Shown here: piece by piece, positions 45,214 to 52,904 of the stretch
Position numbering within the stretch: the first letter of the stretch is position 1
Layout of the letters: the number at the start of each line of letters is the position of its first letter
Source of the DNA: Acidimicrobiales bacterium
GTDB taxonomy: Bacteria > Actinomycetota > Acidimicrobiia > Acidimicrobiales > Aldehydirespiratoraceae
Length of the DNA: 64,000 bases
Direction: 5' to 3'
Assembly (NCBI GenBank): GCA_029247365.1
Contig: JAQWLJ010000064.1
Span: 62,001 to 126,000 of the forward strand
Notes under the pieces: generated by a model
Database searches by the model: none
Seen by the model: the letters and a program-made list of their open reading frames with translations, nothing else
Told to the model about the DNA's origin: nothing
Made by a program: the position numbers and the translations under genes

Positions 45214-45995
45214 GTATCGAAGTACTCGCCGGCGTTCACGATGATGCGCTGACCGGTCACCATCCGACTCCGCTCGGACAAGAAAAAAATCACCGATTCA
45301 GCAACGTCGTCATCAGTTGGCATCTCCCGCAACGCCATGCCCGACTCGATCTCGGCTTTGACGTCGGCCGGTTCAACACCACGCTCCCCCGCCTGCCACT
45401 GGCAGTAGAACTCGACATTTGGGCCCCACATCCATGTGGGCACAACCGTGTTAACCCGGATCTTGTCAGGACCGAGGTCGTTGGCAAGGTCGCGGGCGAC
45501 GGCAACAAGCGCTGCCTTCGACGGACCGTACGGGCCTTGGGGGACGGGGTTTGGCTTGTGCGCCGACTGCGATCCGATGAGCACGACCGAACCACCGCCG
45601 TTCGCCCTCAGTGCAGGCACACAACCCCGCACGAGGTTGGTCGTACCGAACACGTTGACCTCGAGCACGTTGCGAAAAGTCTCGGGGTCAGTCTCGAGCA
45701 ACGTGCCCATGATGGCGTCGTACGCGGCAACGTTCGCAACGCCATCGAGCCCGCCGAACTTCGCTACGCCAGCATCAACGGCGGTCGTCACGGCGTCGAG
45801 ATCCATGATGTCAGCACCAGCCGCAAGCGTGCGCTCCCCCGATGGGTCAAGCGCGGCCATGGCGGCTTTGAGCCGTTCGACGTTGCGGGCAGTGGCGATG
45901 ACGTTGGCTCCGTCGCGCAACGCAGCGGCTACACATGCGGTACCAAGCCCGGGACCGACCCCGGAGATGAGAACTGTCTTGCCGTCGAGGACCAT
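45210..45995 (-). CDS. Short-chain dehydrogenase/reductase
   Basis: This 261-residue classical SDR has the cofactor loop ISGVGPGLGTA, a NVAAYD block in place of the usual NNAG, the catalytic Ser in LIGSQSAHK and YGPSK as the Tyr-Lys pair. It probably interconverts an alcohol and a ketone using NAD(P). The substrate is unknown. The Nudix gene overlaps its stop. Confidence 0.9.
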   Translation of the reverse strand: MVLDGKTVLISGVGPGLGTACVAAALRDGANVIATARNVERLKAAMAALDPSGERTLAAGADIMDLDAVTTAVDAGVAKFGGLDGVANVAAYDAIMGTLLETDPETFRNVLEVNVFGTTNLVRGCVPALRANGGGSVVLIGSQSAHKPNPVPQGPYGPSKAALVAVARDLANDLGPDKIRVNTVVPTWMWGPNVEFYCQWQAGERGVEPADVKAEIESGMALREMPTDDDVAESVIFFLSERSRMVTGQRIIVNAGEYFDT

Positions 45996-46012
45996 TGGGT
46001 CAGCCTCGCGGA

Positions 46013-47530
46013 TCAGCCCGGGTTGAACCAGTCGACGGGCACCGACTCGTCGGCGCAGTCGGTGGCAGGCGTATCGCCGTCGCCTTCGACAAACTCGACG
46101 ACGATTCGCTGGATGCAGTCATTGCCGATCCAAATGCCGTGACTGCGGCCACCCTGGGTGACCACGCTGCTGTTCAGCAGCAATTCAGCCACGGCCTCCG
46201 CGTACGCCGGAGGCGTGATCGGATCGAACGTCCCCGAGAGCAGCACAACCGGGAGATCCGACGAGATTGGGGCAGGGGCTGAATGTGGTGTGACCGGCCA
46301 AGCTGCGCATGATTCGACCAATGAGGTCGTGACGATTGCCCCGGAGAACCCGCCGATGGTCGTGTCGACGCCGGTGGCGCGATCGACCCGCTCTGCACAC
46401 TGCACGGCGAAGTACGAACCTTCGTCGTTGGCACCGTAAGCGGACGCGAGCGTCCGGCTCCCGGTGGCGGCGAGCCACTGCGCGGCGTCGGCGTCGCCCG
46501 CTTCGATGGCCGCTACTGCGGCGGGAAGTCCTGCGATATGACGCTCGCTGTAGAGCAGGAGGAACGTGAGCTCGGCGAACCGTTGACCATCAAGCTTTAC
46601 GGTGAAGTCGAACCCGAAGCCGTTGTCACCTCGGGCCAAGGGGACCGCCACGGGTTGGGCGTCGAGTTGGTCGACCGTGCGATCGAGCAATGCCGCGAAG
46701 TCGTCGGTCGAGGCCGAGCATTCGCTGCTGGCGGCGCATGCGTCGGCGATGGCATCGATCGACGACTGCGCTGACGCGGCAACGGCACGATCGAGATCGA
46801 GCGAGATGGGATAGACCCCATCGAGCACGACACCAGCGAGCCCGGGCCGTGGCTCACGGAGCAGTTCCATTGCGATCGTCGTGCCGTAGGAGACACCGTA
46901 CGCGTACCACTCATCGACGTGGCCAAGGCCGACCATCACGGTCGCGACATCATCGGCATGCAGGGCCGAGTCGGCATAGTTCAGCAAGGTCTCGTCGGCG
47001 AGGCGATCTGCGCACGCGGTGAGTGCGGCTTGACCCGCCTTGTCGACATCGGGAAAGTCGAGCGAGAGGAGTTGGGGAATGACGCTGTCGTACTCGGGGC
47101 AGTCAAGGTCGACACTCGTGAATCCCGTGCCCCGCTGGTCGATGAATACTTGGGTGTACGACTGACGGGGCAACCATGCGGCGAGATCGGTGCTCGCGCC
47201 ACCCGGGCCACCCTGGAGGACGGCCATCGCACCGGTTTCTGCATCGGTTCCGGCCAGCGTTGCGATCGAGATCTCGGTCGTGCCTGCCTCTGCATCGTCG
47301 GGATCGAGCAGGAGTGCAACGATCCCGCACGCCAGGCCGTCGCGAGCGACGCGGTCAGGACAGTCGACCTGCTCGAAGAGCGGTTCGAGGAGCCATGACA
47401 CGCTGCTGGGCGCGCCCGTTCCTCCGGAGGTGGTCGTCGTACGCAACGGCGCGGCCGACTCGCCGCCGCCGCAGGCCGGCGCGAGTACTGCCAGGATGAG
47501 CCCGGCCGCCAGCGCTCGGCGCTGGATCAC
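46013..47530 (-). CDS. Secreted lipoprotein, tripeptidyl aminopeptidase-like S33 alpha/beta hydrolase
   Basis: This 505-residue protein begins with a lipoprotein signal (RRALAAGLILAVLAPACGGG) whose lipobox is APAC, so it is probably anchored to the outer face of the membrane. A Thr/Ser-rich linker precedes an alpha/beta hydrolase of peptidase family S33. It has VLQGGPGGAS for the oxyanion site, YGVSYGT with the nucleophile Ser, an acid in LSGTFDPITPP and a His in QGGRSHG. It probably releases peptides from oligopeptide N-termini. The start is GTG 47530, overlapping the previous stop (GTGA). Confidence 0.85.
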   Translation of the reverse strand: MIQRRALAAGLILAVLAPACGGGESAAPLRTTTTSGGTGAPSSVSWLLEPLFEQVDCPDRVARDGLACGIVALLLDPDDAEAGTTEISIATLAGTDAETGAMAVLQGGPGGASTDLAAWLPRQSYTQVFIDQRGTGFTSVDLDCPEYDSVIPQLLSLDFPDVDKAGQAALTACADRLADETLLNYADSALHADDVATVMVGLGHVDEWYAYGVSYGTTIAMELLREPRPGLAGVVLDGVYPISLDLDRAVAASAQSSIDAIADACAASSECSASTDDFAALLDRTVDQLDAQPVAVPLARGDNGFGFDFTVKLDGQRFAELTFLLLYSERHIAGLPAAVAAIEAGDADAAQWLAATGSRTLASAYGANDEGSYFAVQCAERVDRATGVDTTIGGFSGAIVTTSLVESCAAWPVTPHSAPAPISSDLPVVLLSGTFDPITPPAYAEAVAELLLNSSVVTQGGRSHGIWIGNDCIQRIVVEFVEGDGDTPATDCADESVPVDWFNPG

Positions 47531-48327
47531 CAGAGCTGGTCGGTGTAGGTATCGGTGCCGACGATGGTGGGAAGGAACGGAGCGGCGAATCGGACGCTGC
47601 CCTTGCCCGTGTCGGCGAGACCATCGGCGTAGGCATGGAAGCGATCCCACACCTCCTCGGGATCCGCCTCGAGGAAGAACATCTGCAAGCGCCGCTCCGG
47701 TGGGCCCGGTGGCATGCCGAGATCCATCGGCGCGTTTGCGGTGCCTTCGCCCATCGTGATGTAACGCCACGACACCATGCTGGCTACCGGCGAGTCGTTC
47801 ATGAGCGCGGGCAATGCCTCGGACTCCAGGTGTGACCCCAGTTCGTCATCAGACACGCCGTCGGCTGGGTCGACAGCAACGATGGCCAAGCTGGCGTAGT
47901 TGGCGTCGAACGCAAGCTCGATGGGGACTGGATCATCGTCGCGGTAGTGATGCTCGGGCTTGTTGACGAGCACCGTGTGGGCGTGCTGTCGCTCCATGAA
48001 ACCGCGGTTGTTCATGTAGAGCTCGACGACCTGCTCACCCGCCCAGCCGAAGTGCTCGTCGTGCTTGCCGTCGAGCACCCAGTAGGTGGCGAGGTACGAA
48101 CCCTTGTCGATCGGTGAGGCCACCGCATCGGCGTCCGTCGGGAACCGGAGATCCTTCATCGCTCGCGTGGCGACCCATCGCTTTCCGGCGAACAGCCACG
48201 GACCGATCATGCAGCCCGCGTAGAAGTGATCTCGCTCGTACCAGCGGTTGTACTCGACCTCATGGCCCTTGTTGGGGTCGACCAGAGTAAAGAGTGCCGA
48301 GCCAGCGACGATCGGGTAGTCGTTCAC
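47527..48327 (-). CDS. Conserved hypothetical protein, possible dimeric alpha/beta-barrel (EthD-like) repeats
   Basis: This 266-residue protein of no certain family has two similar-looking halves: ALFTLVDPNKGHEVEYNRWYERDHFYAG and ANYASLAIVAVDPADGVSDDELGSH. The layout suggests two ferredoxin-like alpha/beta-barrel domains of the kind seen in EthD-type proteins (weak inference). The GTG at 48327 lies 10 bp after the MaoC stop. The lipoprotein gene starts inside its stop codon. Confidence 0.65.
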   Translation of the reverse strand: MNDYPIVAGSALFTLVDPNKGHEVEYNRWYERDHFYAGCMIGPWLFAGKRWVATRAMKDLRFPTDADAVASPIDKGSYLATYWVLDGKHDEHFGWAGEQVVELYMNNRGFMERQHAHTVLVNKPEHHYRDDDPVPIELAFDANYASLAIVAVDPADGVSDDELGSHLESEALPALMNDSPVASMVSWRYITMGEGTANAPMDLGMPPGPPERRLQMFFLEADPEEVWDRFHAYADGLADTGKGSVRFAAPFLPTIVGTDTYTDQLW

Positions 48328-48337
48328 GAGCGGTGCA

Positions 48338-48808
48338 TCAGGAGTCGAAGACGGTGCGGCCGATCCACTCAGCAATCAGCGCGGGCTTGTCTTCACCCTC
48401 GATCTCGATAGTGAAGGACCGAGTCGAGTTAATGGCAGTGCCCTTGAGTTCGACATTGCTGGTAACTGCCTTGGCCCGAATGCGCTTGCCGGAGAGCACG
48501 GGGTTCACGAAGCGAACCTTGTCAAAGCCGTAGTTGATGCCCATCTGGACGCCTTCGAGCTTTGGGCCGTCGTTCGGAACGGTGCTCGACAGGTGGACGA
48601 GCATCGAGAGGGTGAGAAAGCCGTGCGCAATGGTGCCGCCGAAGACCGGCGTCGCGCGCTCAGGATCGAGGTGGATGAACTGGTGGTCGAGGGTGCAGTC
48701 GGCGAACTGATTGATCTGGTCCTGCGTGACCTCGAACCACTCGCCGATCGCTTCGTCCTGGCCCACGCGGGCGCTCAGGGCTTCGTGGGCGGCTGCGGCG
48801 TTGCTCAT
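48338..48808 (-). CDS. MaoC-like (R)-enoyl-CoA hydratase
   Basis: This 156-residue single hot-dog domain protein has the hydratase 2 motif DHQFIHLDPERA followed by FGGTIAHGFLTLSM, which contains the catalytic Asp and His. It hydrates trans-2-enoyl-CoA to an (R)-3-hydroxyacyl-CoA or the reverse. A strong GAGGGAG ribosome binding site precedes the ATG. It leads a set of three minus-strand genes and follows the LysR regulator gene on the same strand after 41 bp. Confidence 0.9.
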   Translation of the reverse strand: MSNAAAAHEALSARVGQDEAIGEWFEVTQDQINQFADCTLDHQFIHLDPERATPVFGGTIAHGFLTLSMLVHLSSTVPNDGPKLEGVQMGINYGFDKVRFVNPVLSGKRIRAKAVTSNVELKGTAINSTRSFTIEIEGEDKPALIAEWIGRTVFDS

Positions 48809-48849
48809 GTCGGTACTCCCTCGGTCGATGATCTCGAGAGACTAGGTGA

Positions 48850-49716
48850 CTACGGCGCCGAGGCGCGAAGCGCGTTGGTGAGCATCTCGACCGATGGATT
48901 GGTCGCTGCGCCCGTGCGGGTCGCGAACACAAGCCGCCGCTCGGCGATGATCTTGCCTGGTCCAAGATCGCCGGCTTGCACAACCGGCAGGGCCGTCGCC
49001 CCGACGCCGAGCGAAACCATCGTGCGCAGGACTTCGGGTTGATTCGATTCGGCGACGATGTCGAGTGGTGCGCCGAGCTCGATGAGTGCCGCCTCAATCA
49101 CTGACCGCGTGTGCGAGCCGACAGCGAACAGGACCCACGGGCCCCAGTGGGCCGGGTTGGGGGCCAGCCCGCCGGTAGGCGTGAAGACTGCAATGGGCTC
49201 AACAAGAAGCTGTTCGAGTCCAACACCAGCACGTCCGCTGGCATTCGGTGGCGCGACACAGACCGCCATGTCGAGATCGCCGGCCGCAACCAGATCAAGA
49301 AGGTCACCCGAAGGTGCGACCTGGAGTGTGAGATCGAGGCCGTCGTGGTCGGCCTGGAAGCGGCGGAGCGTCTCGGGATAGTGGCCGACCGCAGCGGCAT
49401 CGATCATGCCGACGCGAAGCCGACCCGATCGCCCGCTTCGAGCCCGCTCGGCCCAGTTCGCGAGGTCGCCGGTGAGTGCGACCACCTGCCGGGCGTGGGC
49501 GAGCACGGGTTCGGCGCCCGAACGTAGGGTCCGCCTCCGACCATCTCGATCGAAGAGCGGGACACCCACCCGGCGCTCGAGCTCGGCGAGCCCCTGCGAC
49601 AGTGCTGAGGCCGATACGCCGACTGATTCGGCTGCAACTGACCAAGACGGCGCGTTCGAGACTGCGACGAGGTACTCGAGTTGGCGGATCGAGAGGTCGG
49701 GGAGGGACTGGCTCAC
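48850..49716 (-). CDS. LysR family transcriptional regulator
   Basis: This 288-residue regulator has an N-terminal winged helix-turn-helix (LSIRQLEYLVAV, SWSVAAESVGVSASALSQGLAELERRVGVPLFDR) and a two-lobed effector-binding domain beginning GRLRVGMIDAAAVG. The GTG at 49716 was chosen because a TATTGT box lies 7 nt upstream, although GTG 49725 is in frame. It is divergent from the inositol-3-phosphate synthase gene over 71 bp, so it probably controls that gene or itself. The effector is unknown. Confidence 0.88.
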   Translation of the reverse strand: MSQSLPDLSIRQLEYLVAVSNAPSWSVAAESVGVSASALSQGLAELERRVGVPLFDRDGRRRTLRSGAEPVLAHARQVVALTGDLANWAERARSGRSGRLRVGMIDAAAVGHYPETLRRFQADHDGLDLTLQVAPSGDLLDLVAAGDLDMAVCVAPPNASGRAGVGLEQLLVEPIAVFTPTGGLAPNPAHWGPWVLFAVGSHTRSVIEAALIELGAPLDIVAESNQPEVLRTMVSLGVGATALPVVQAGDLGPGKIIAERRLVFATRTGAATNPSVEMLTNALRASAP

Positions 49717-49723
49717 CCTGTGC

Positions 49724-49729
49724 ACAATA
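49724..49729 (-). promoter_or_regulatory. Candidate -10 box of a leaderless promoter (LysR gene)
   Basis: TATTGT on the minus strand lies 7 nt before the GTG at 49716 and is identical to the box of the selenoprotein gene. Confidence 0.45.
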
Positions 49730-49773
49730 GTTCAGATTTGCTTCACTACTAGCACGTGTCGTTCATCATTGCT

Positions 49774-49779
49774 TAGGGT
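49774..49779 (+). promoter_or_regulatory. Candidate -10 box of a leaderless promoter (inositol phosphate synthase gene)
   Basis: TAGGGT lies 8 nt before the ATG at 49788. The 71-bp divergent region has little room for a longer leader. Confidence 0.45.
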
Positions 49780-49787
49780 TCATTGCC

Positions 49788-51089
49788 ATGACGAAACGTG
49801 ACATCGCCCCCGCTACCGGCAAGCTGGGCGTCTTGACGCCCGGCCTCGGTGCCGTCTCATCGACCTTCATCGCCGGTGTCCTCTCAGCCCGCCAGACCGG
49901 AGTCGCCCCGCTCGGCTCGGTCAGCCAGATGGCGCACATCCGCATCGGCACCCGCGAAGAAGGACGCAATCCGCTTATTCGGGACTTCGCTCCGCTCGCC
50001 TCGCTCGATGACATCGTCTTCGGCGGCTGGGACCCGATCTCGGCCAACGCACTCGAGGCGGCCCGCACGTGCGGCGTGCTCGAGGAGAAAGACCTCTCCC
50101 CCATCGCCCAGGAGCTCGAAGGCATTGTCGCCATGGACGCCGTCTTCGACCAGAAGTGGGTCAGCCGTCTTGATGGCACCCGCGTCAAGAGCGAAACCAA
50201 CAAGTGGGATCAGGCCATGGCGCTCATGGCCGATATCGAGAACTTCCGGACCAAGAACGGCTGTGACCGCCTTGTCATGGTCTGGTGTGGCTCGACCGAA
50301 GCGTTCCAGGAGCCGTCGACCGTCCACGACTCGGTCGCCGCGTTCGAGCAGGGCCTGAAGGACAACGACCACAACATCTCGCCGTCGCAGATCTACGTGT
50401 ATGCCGCGCTCCAGAGCGATGTGCCGTTCGCCAATGGCGCCCCGAACCTGTCGACCGACCTGCCCTGCATGCAGGAGTTGTCGAAGACCCGTGGCGTGCC
50501 GATCGCAGGCAAGGACTTCAAGACGGGCCAGACCCTCATGAAGACGCTGATCGCACCGGGCCTCAAGGCCCGCATGCTCGGTCTGCGCGGCTGGTACTCC
50601 ACCAACATCCTCGGCAACCGTGACGGCGAAGTGCTCGACGCCCCCGAGAACTTCAAGACGAAGGAAGAGTCGAAGCTCGGCGTGCTCCACAAGATTCTGG
50701 AGCCTGACGTCTACCCCGACCTCTACGGCAACATCGACCACGTCGTGCGGATCAACTACTACCCGCCGCGCGGTGACAACAAGGAAGGCTGGGACGCCAT
50801 CGACATCTTCGGATGGATGGGGTACCCCATGCAGATCAAGATCGACTTCCTGTGCCGCGATTCGATTCTGGCTGCGCCGATCGTGCTCGATCTCGCCCTG
50901 TTCATGGACCTTGCGATGCGCGCCGGAGAGTCAGGAGTGCAGGAGTGGCTGAGCTTCTACCTGAAGGCGCCGCAGTCGGCCGGTGACAGCCCCGCCGAGC
51001 AGGACCTGTTCATCCAGCAAACCAAGCTGAAGAACACCCTTCGCGAGTGGATGGGCGAACTACCCGTCACCCACAGCGAGGCTGGCTGA
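49788..51089 (+). CDS. Inositol-3-phosphate synthase
   Basis: This 433-residue enzyme of the myo-inositol-1-phosphate synthase family converts glucose 6-phosphate to inositol 3-phosphate using NAD. VLTPGLGAVSSTFIAG near residue 15 is the NAD loop, and WCGSTEAF, GKDFKTGQTLMKT, STNILGNRDG, RINYYPPRGDNKEGWDAIDI and LSFYLKAP are family blocks. At 433 residues it is longer than the ~360-residue mycobacterial Ino1, so it belongs to another branch. The product feeds mycothiol and phosphatidylinositol in actinobacteria, consistent with the mycothiol enzyme at 26608. Confidence 0.88.
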   Translation: MTKRDIAPATGKLGVLTPGLGAVSSTFIAGVLSARQTGVAPLGSVSQMAHIRIGTREEGRNPLIRDFAPLASLDDIVFGGWDPISANALEAARTCGVLEEKDLSPIAQELEGIVAMDAVFDQKWVSRLDGTRVKSETNKWDQAMALMADIENFRTKNGCDRLVMVWCGSTEAFQEPSTVHDSVAAFEQGLKDNDHNISPSQIYVYAALQSDVPFANGAPNLSTDLPCMQELSKTRGVPIAGKDFKTGQTLMKTLIAPGLKARMLGLRGWYSTNILGNRDGEVLDAPENFKTKEESKLGVLHKILEPDVYPDLYGNIDHVVRINYYPPRGDNKEGWDAIDIFGWMGYPMQIKIDFLCRDSILAAPIVLDLALFMDLAMRAGESGVQEWLSFYLKAPQSAGDSPAEQDLFIQQTKLKNTLREWMGELPVTHSEAG

Positions 51090-51132
51090 GCCCACCTGGC
51101 CCGAAGAGCACGAGGCTGGCTGACGGTTCTTC

Positions 51133-52002
51133 TCACGCACTGACCGGTTCGCGACGCCAGAGTTCCGGGTAGAGCGGACCGCTGACCCGATCGCCGGGCT
51201 TGAGACCTTGTTCGGTCATGACCTGACTGTGGTCGGGGTCCATTCCCTCAGACCGAAAGAGAATCTTCACGTCGTCGCCAAGCCACTGCGTGTTGAACAC
51301 CTTCAGATCGCGATCGTCACGAAGCAGGCCCGAGCCGCCGTGGATCATGCGAGCATTAAAGATCGCAACATCGCCGGGCTCCATGTCCCAACTTAAGATC
51401 TCGTAGTCATCGCGGTTGCCCTCTATGTCGGGGAACGGCTTCAGCTCTTCATCGTCGATCTGCTCGTACGTGACTCGGTCACGCTCGTCACCGGTCAGCG
51501 CACCGAAATTGGTCTGGGCGTAGCGGTGACCCCACGCATGCGAGCCCTTGACGAACTCCAACGCGCTGCGCCGCTCGACGGGCACGAGCGGAATCCACGC
51601 CGAGCACGTATTGAACCCTTCGACCGACCAGTAGGGCTCGTCTTGGTGGAACGGCGTGCGAAACTGGCTGCCGGTTGACCGGGTGAAGATCGCGTCGAAG
51701 AAGAAGTTGACTACGTCGACGTCCATGATCCGGGCAGCGACTTCCGCCATTGGCGAGTTCTCGACGAAGTCTCGATACTCCGCAATGTCGCGCCAGACCT
51801 GTGAGTCGTAAAACGTGACGCGGCCGAACTCATCCTTGTTCCAAACACGGCCGCGAGTGGACGGCTCGGCGATGTTTTTCTCGATACCGGCCCGAAGCGT
51901 TTCGATCCAGTCGGGGCTGATGACCTGCCGGAGGCAGGCGACACCATCGGTGGCGAAGTCGATGATGTGCTGGTGCGTGATGGCGTCAGCAATGTCTGGC
52001 AC
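51133..52002 (-). CDS. Phytanoyl-CoA dioxygenase (PhyH) family protein
   Basis: This 289-residue Fe(II)/2-oxoglutarate-type oxygenase has HxD iron ligands in PFHQDEPYW and the distal His in RMIHGGSGLL. The Arg of DDRDLKVF may anchor the co-substrate. The GTG at 52002 has a good AGGGGG ribosome binding site. It differs from the PhyH protein at 28374 by a longer middle region. It converges with the inositol phosphate synthase gene; the substrate is unknown. Confidence 0.87.
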   Translation of the reverse strand: MPDIADAITHQHIIDFATDGVACLRQVISPDWIETLRAGIEKNIAEPSTRGRVWNKDEFGRVTFYDSQVWRDIAEYRDFVENSPMAEVAARIMDVDVVNFFFDAIFTRSTGSQFRTPFHQDEPYWSVEGFNTCSAWIPLVPVERRSALEFVKGSHAWGHRYAQTNFGALTGDERDRVTYEQIDDEELKPFPDIEGNRDDYEILSWDMEPGDVAIFNARMIHGGSGLLRDDRDLKVFNTQWLGDDVKILFRSEGMDPDHSQVMTEQGLKPGDRVSGPLYPELWRREPVSA

Positions 52003-52037
52003 GGGACCCCCTGAATTGCACGCGTGACCAGCGGAGC

Positions 52038-52904
52038 CTAGAGGTTGGCGATGTACCCGAGCACGTACTCCCACGTTGGGGAGTCGGGCGAGATGACATC
52101 GAAGTGGCCGGCATCGGGGAACACGATGATGTCAGCTCCGGATGCGTCGGCGTACGACTGCACGTATGCGAGTGGCACGGTGTCGTCCTTTGCGCCCTGG
52201 ACGATGAGCTGCGGCACTTTCACGGGAAGTCGGCGGGACGGATCGGCCGCGTCATACGCCGCTGGAACTGCGTCGGGCCCACCGCCCATAAAGGCCTCAA
52301 CCGCGCCGCGCCCAAGGTTGAGAGAGTTGGCGAGATCGACGACTGGCGCCTGGCCCACGACAAGCTGGGGAGTCACGACGGGGTCGTCACGCTGGCCAAC
52401 CCACAGCGCAAGATGTCCGCCTGCCGAGTGACCCACGACGTAGACCCGGTCTAGATTGAGTGGGGCATCGACGAGTGCCATCGCGTCGATTGCGGCAGCC
52501 ACATCGTCGAGCGTGCCCGGGTAGCCGCCCCCTGGGTCGCCAACCCGCCGGTACTCGACGTTCCAAGTTGCGTACCCGTGCTCGCGGGCATCAGCCGCCT
52601 GCTCGTGGGCCAGCGAGAGGTCGTAGAGGTTGCGCCAGAACCCACCATGGATGAAGACGATGACTGGGAATGGGCCATCCCCGGCGGGAGTGCGAAGTTC
52701 AACGAACTGTTGTGGCGCGTCGCCGTATCGAACAACCCCTCCGACACTGACCTCGAGTGTCGAGTCAGATACGGGGGCAACGGTCTCGGGCGGCGACGTT
52801 GCCCTCAATTCAGGCACGTTCGTCACAGCAGCCTCTGACTCCAGGTCTCCGCAGGCCACCGCCACGAACCCAAGGACCAACACGATGATCCCCGCACGGC
52901 GCAC
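52038..52904 (-). CDS. Lipoprotein alpha/beta hydrolase (carboxylesterase-like)
   Basis: This 288-residue protein has a lipoprotein signal peptide (GIIVLVLGFVAVACG with lipobox AVAC) and a disordered linker. The alpha/beta hydrolase carries FIHGGFWRNLYD, the nucleophile elbow VGHSAGGHLA, an Asp in GAKDDTVPL and a C-terminal His in DAGHFDV. It resembles kynurenine-formamidase-like and bacterial esterase groups. It is probably an outer-face esterase. The start is GTG 52904, directly after the CoA-transferase stop, suggesting co-transcription. Confidence 0.85.
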   Translation of the reverse strand: MRRAGIIVLVLGFVAVACGDLESEAAVTNVPELRATSPPETVAPVSDSTLEVSVGGVVRYGDAPQQFVELRTPAGDGPFPVIVFIHGGFWRNLYDLSLAHEQAADAREHGYATWNVEYRRVGDPGGGYPGTLDDVAAAIDAMALVDAPLNLDRVYVVGHSAGGHLALWVGQRDDPVVTPQLVVGQAPVVDLANSLNLGRGAVEAFMGGGPDAVPAAYDAADPSRRLPVKVPQLIVQGAKDDTVPLAYVQSYADASGADIIVFPDAGHFDVISPDSPTWEYVLGYIANL

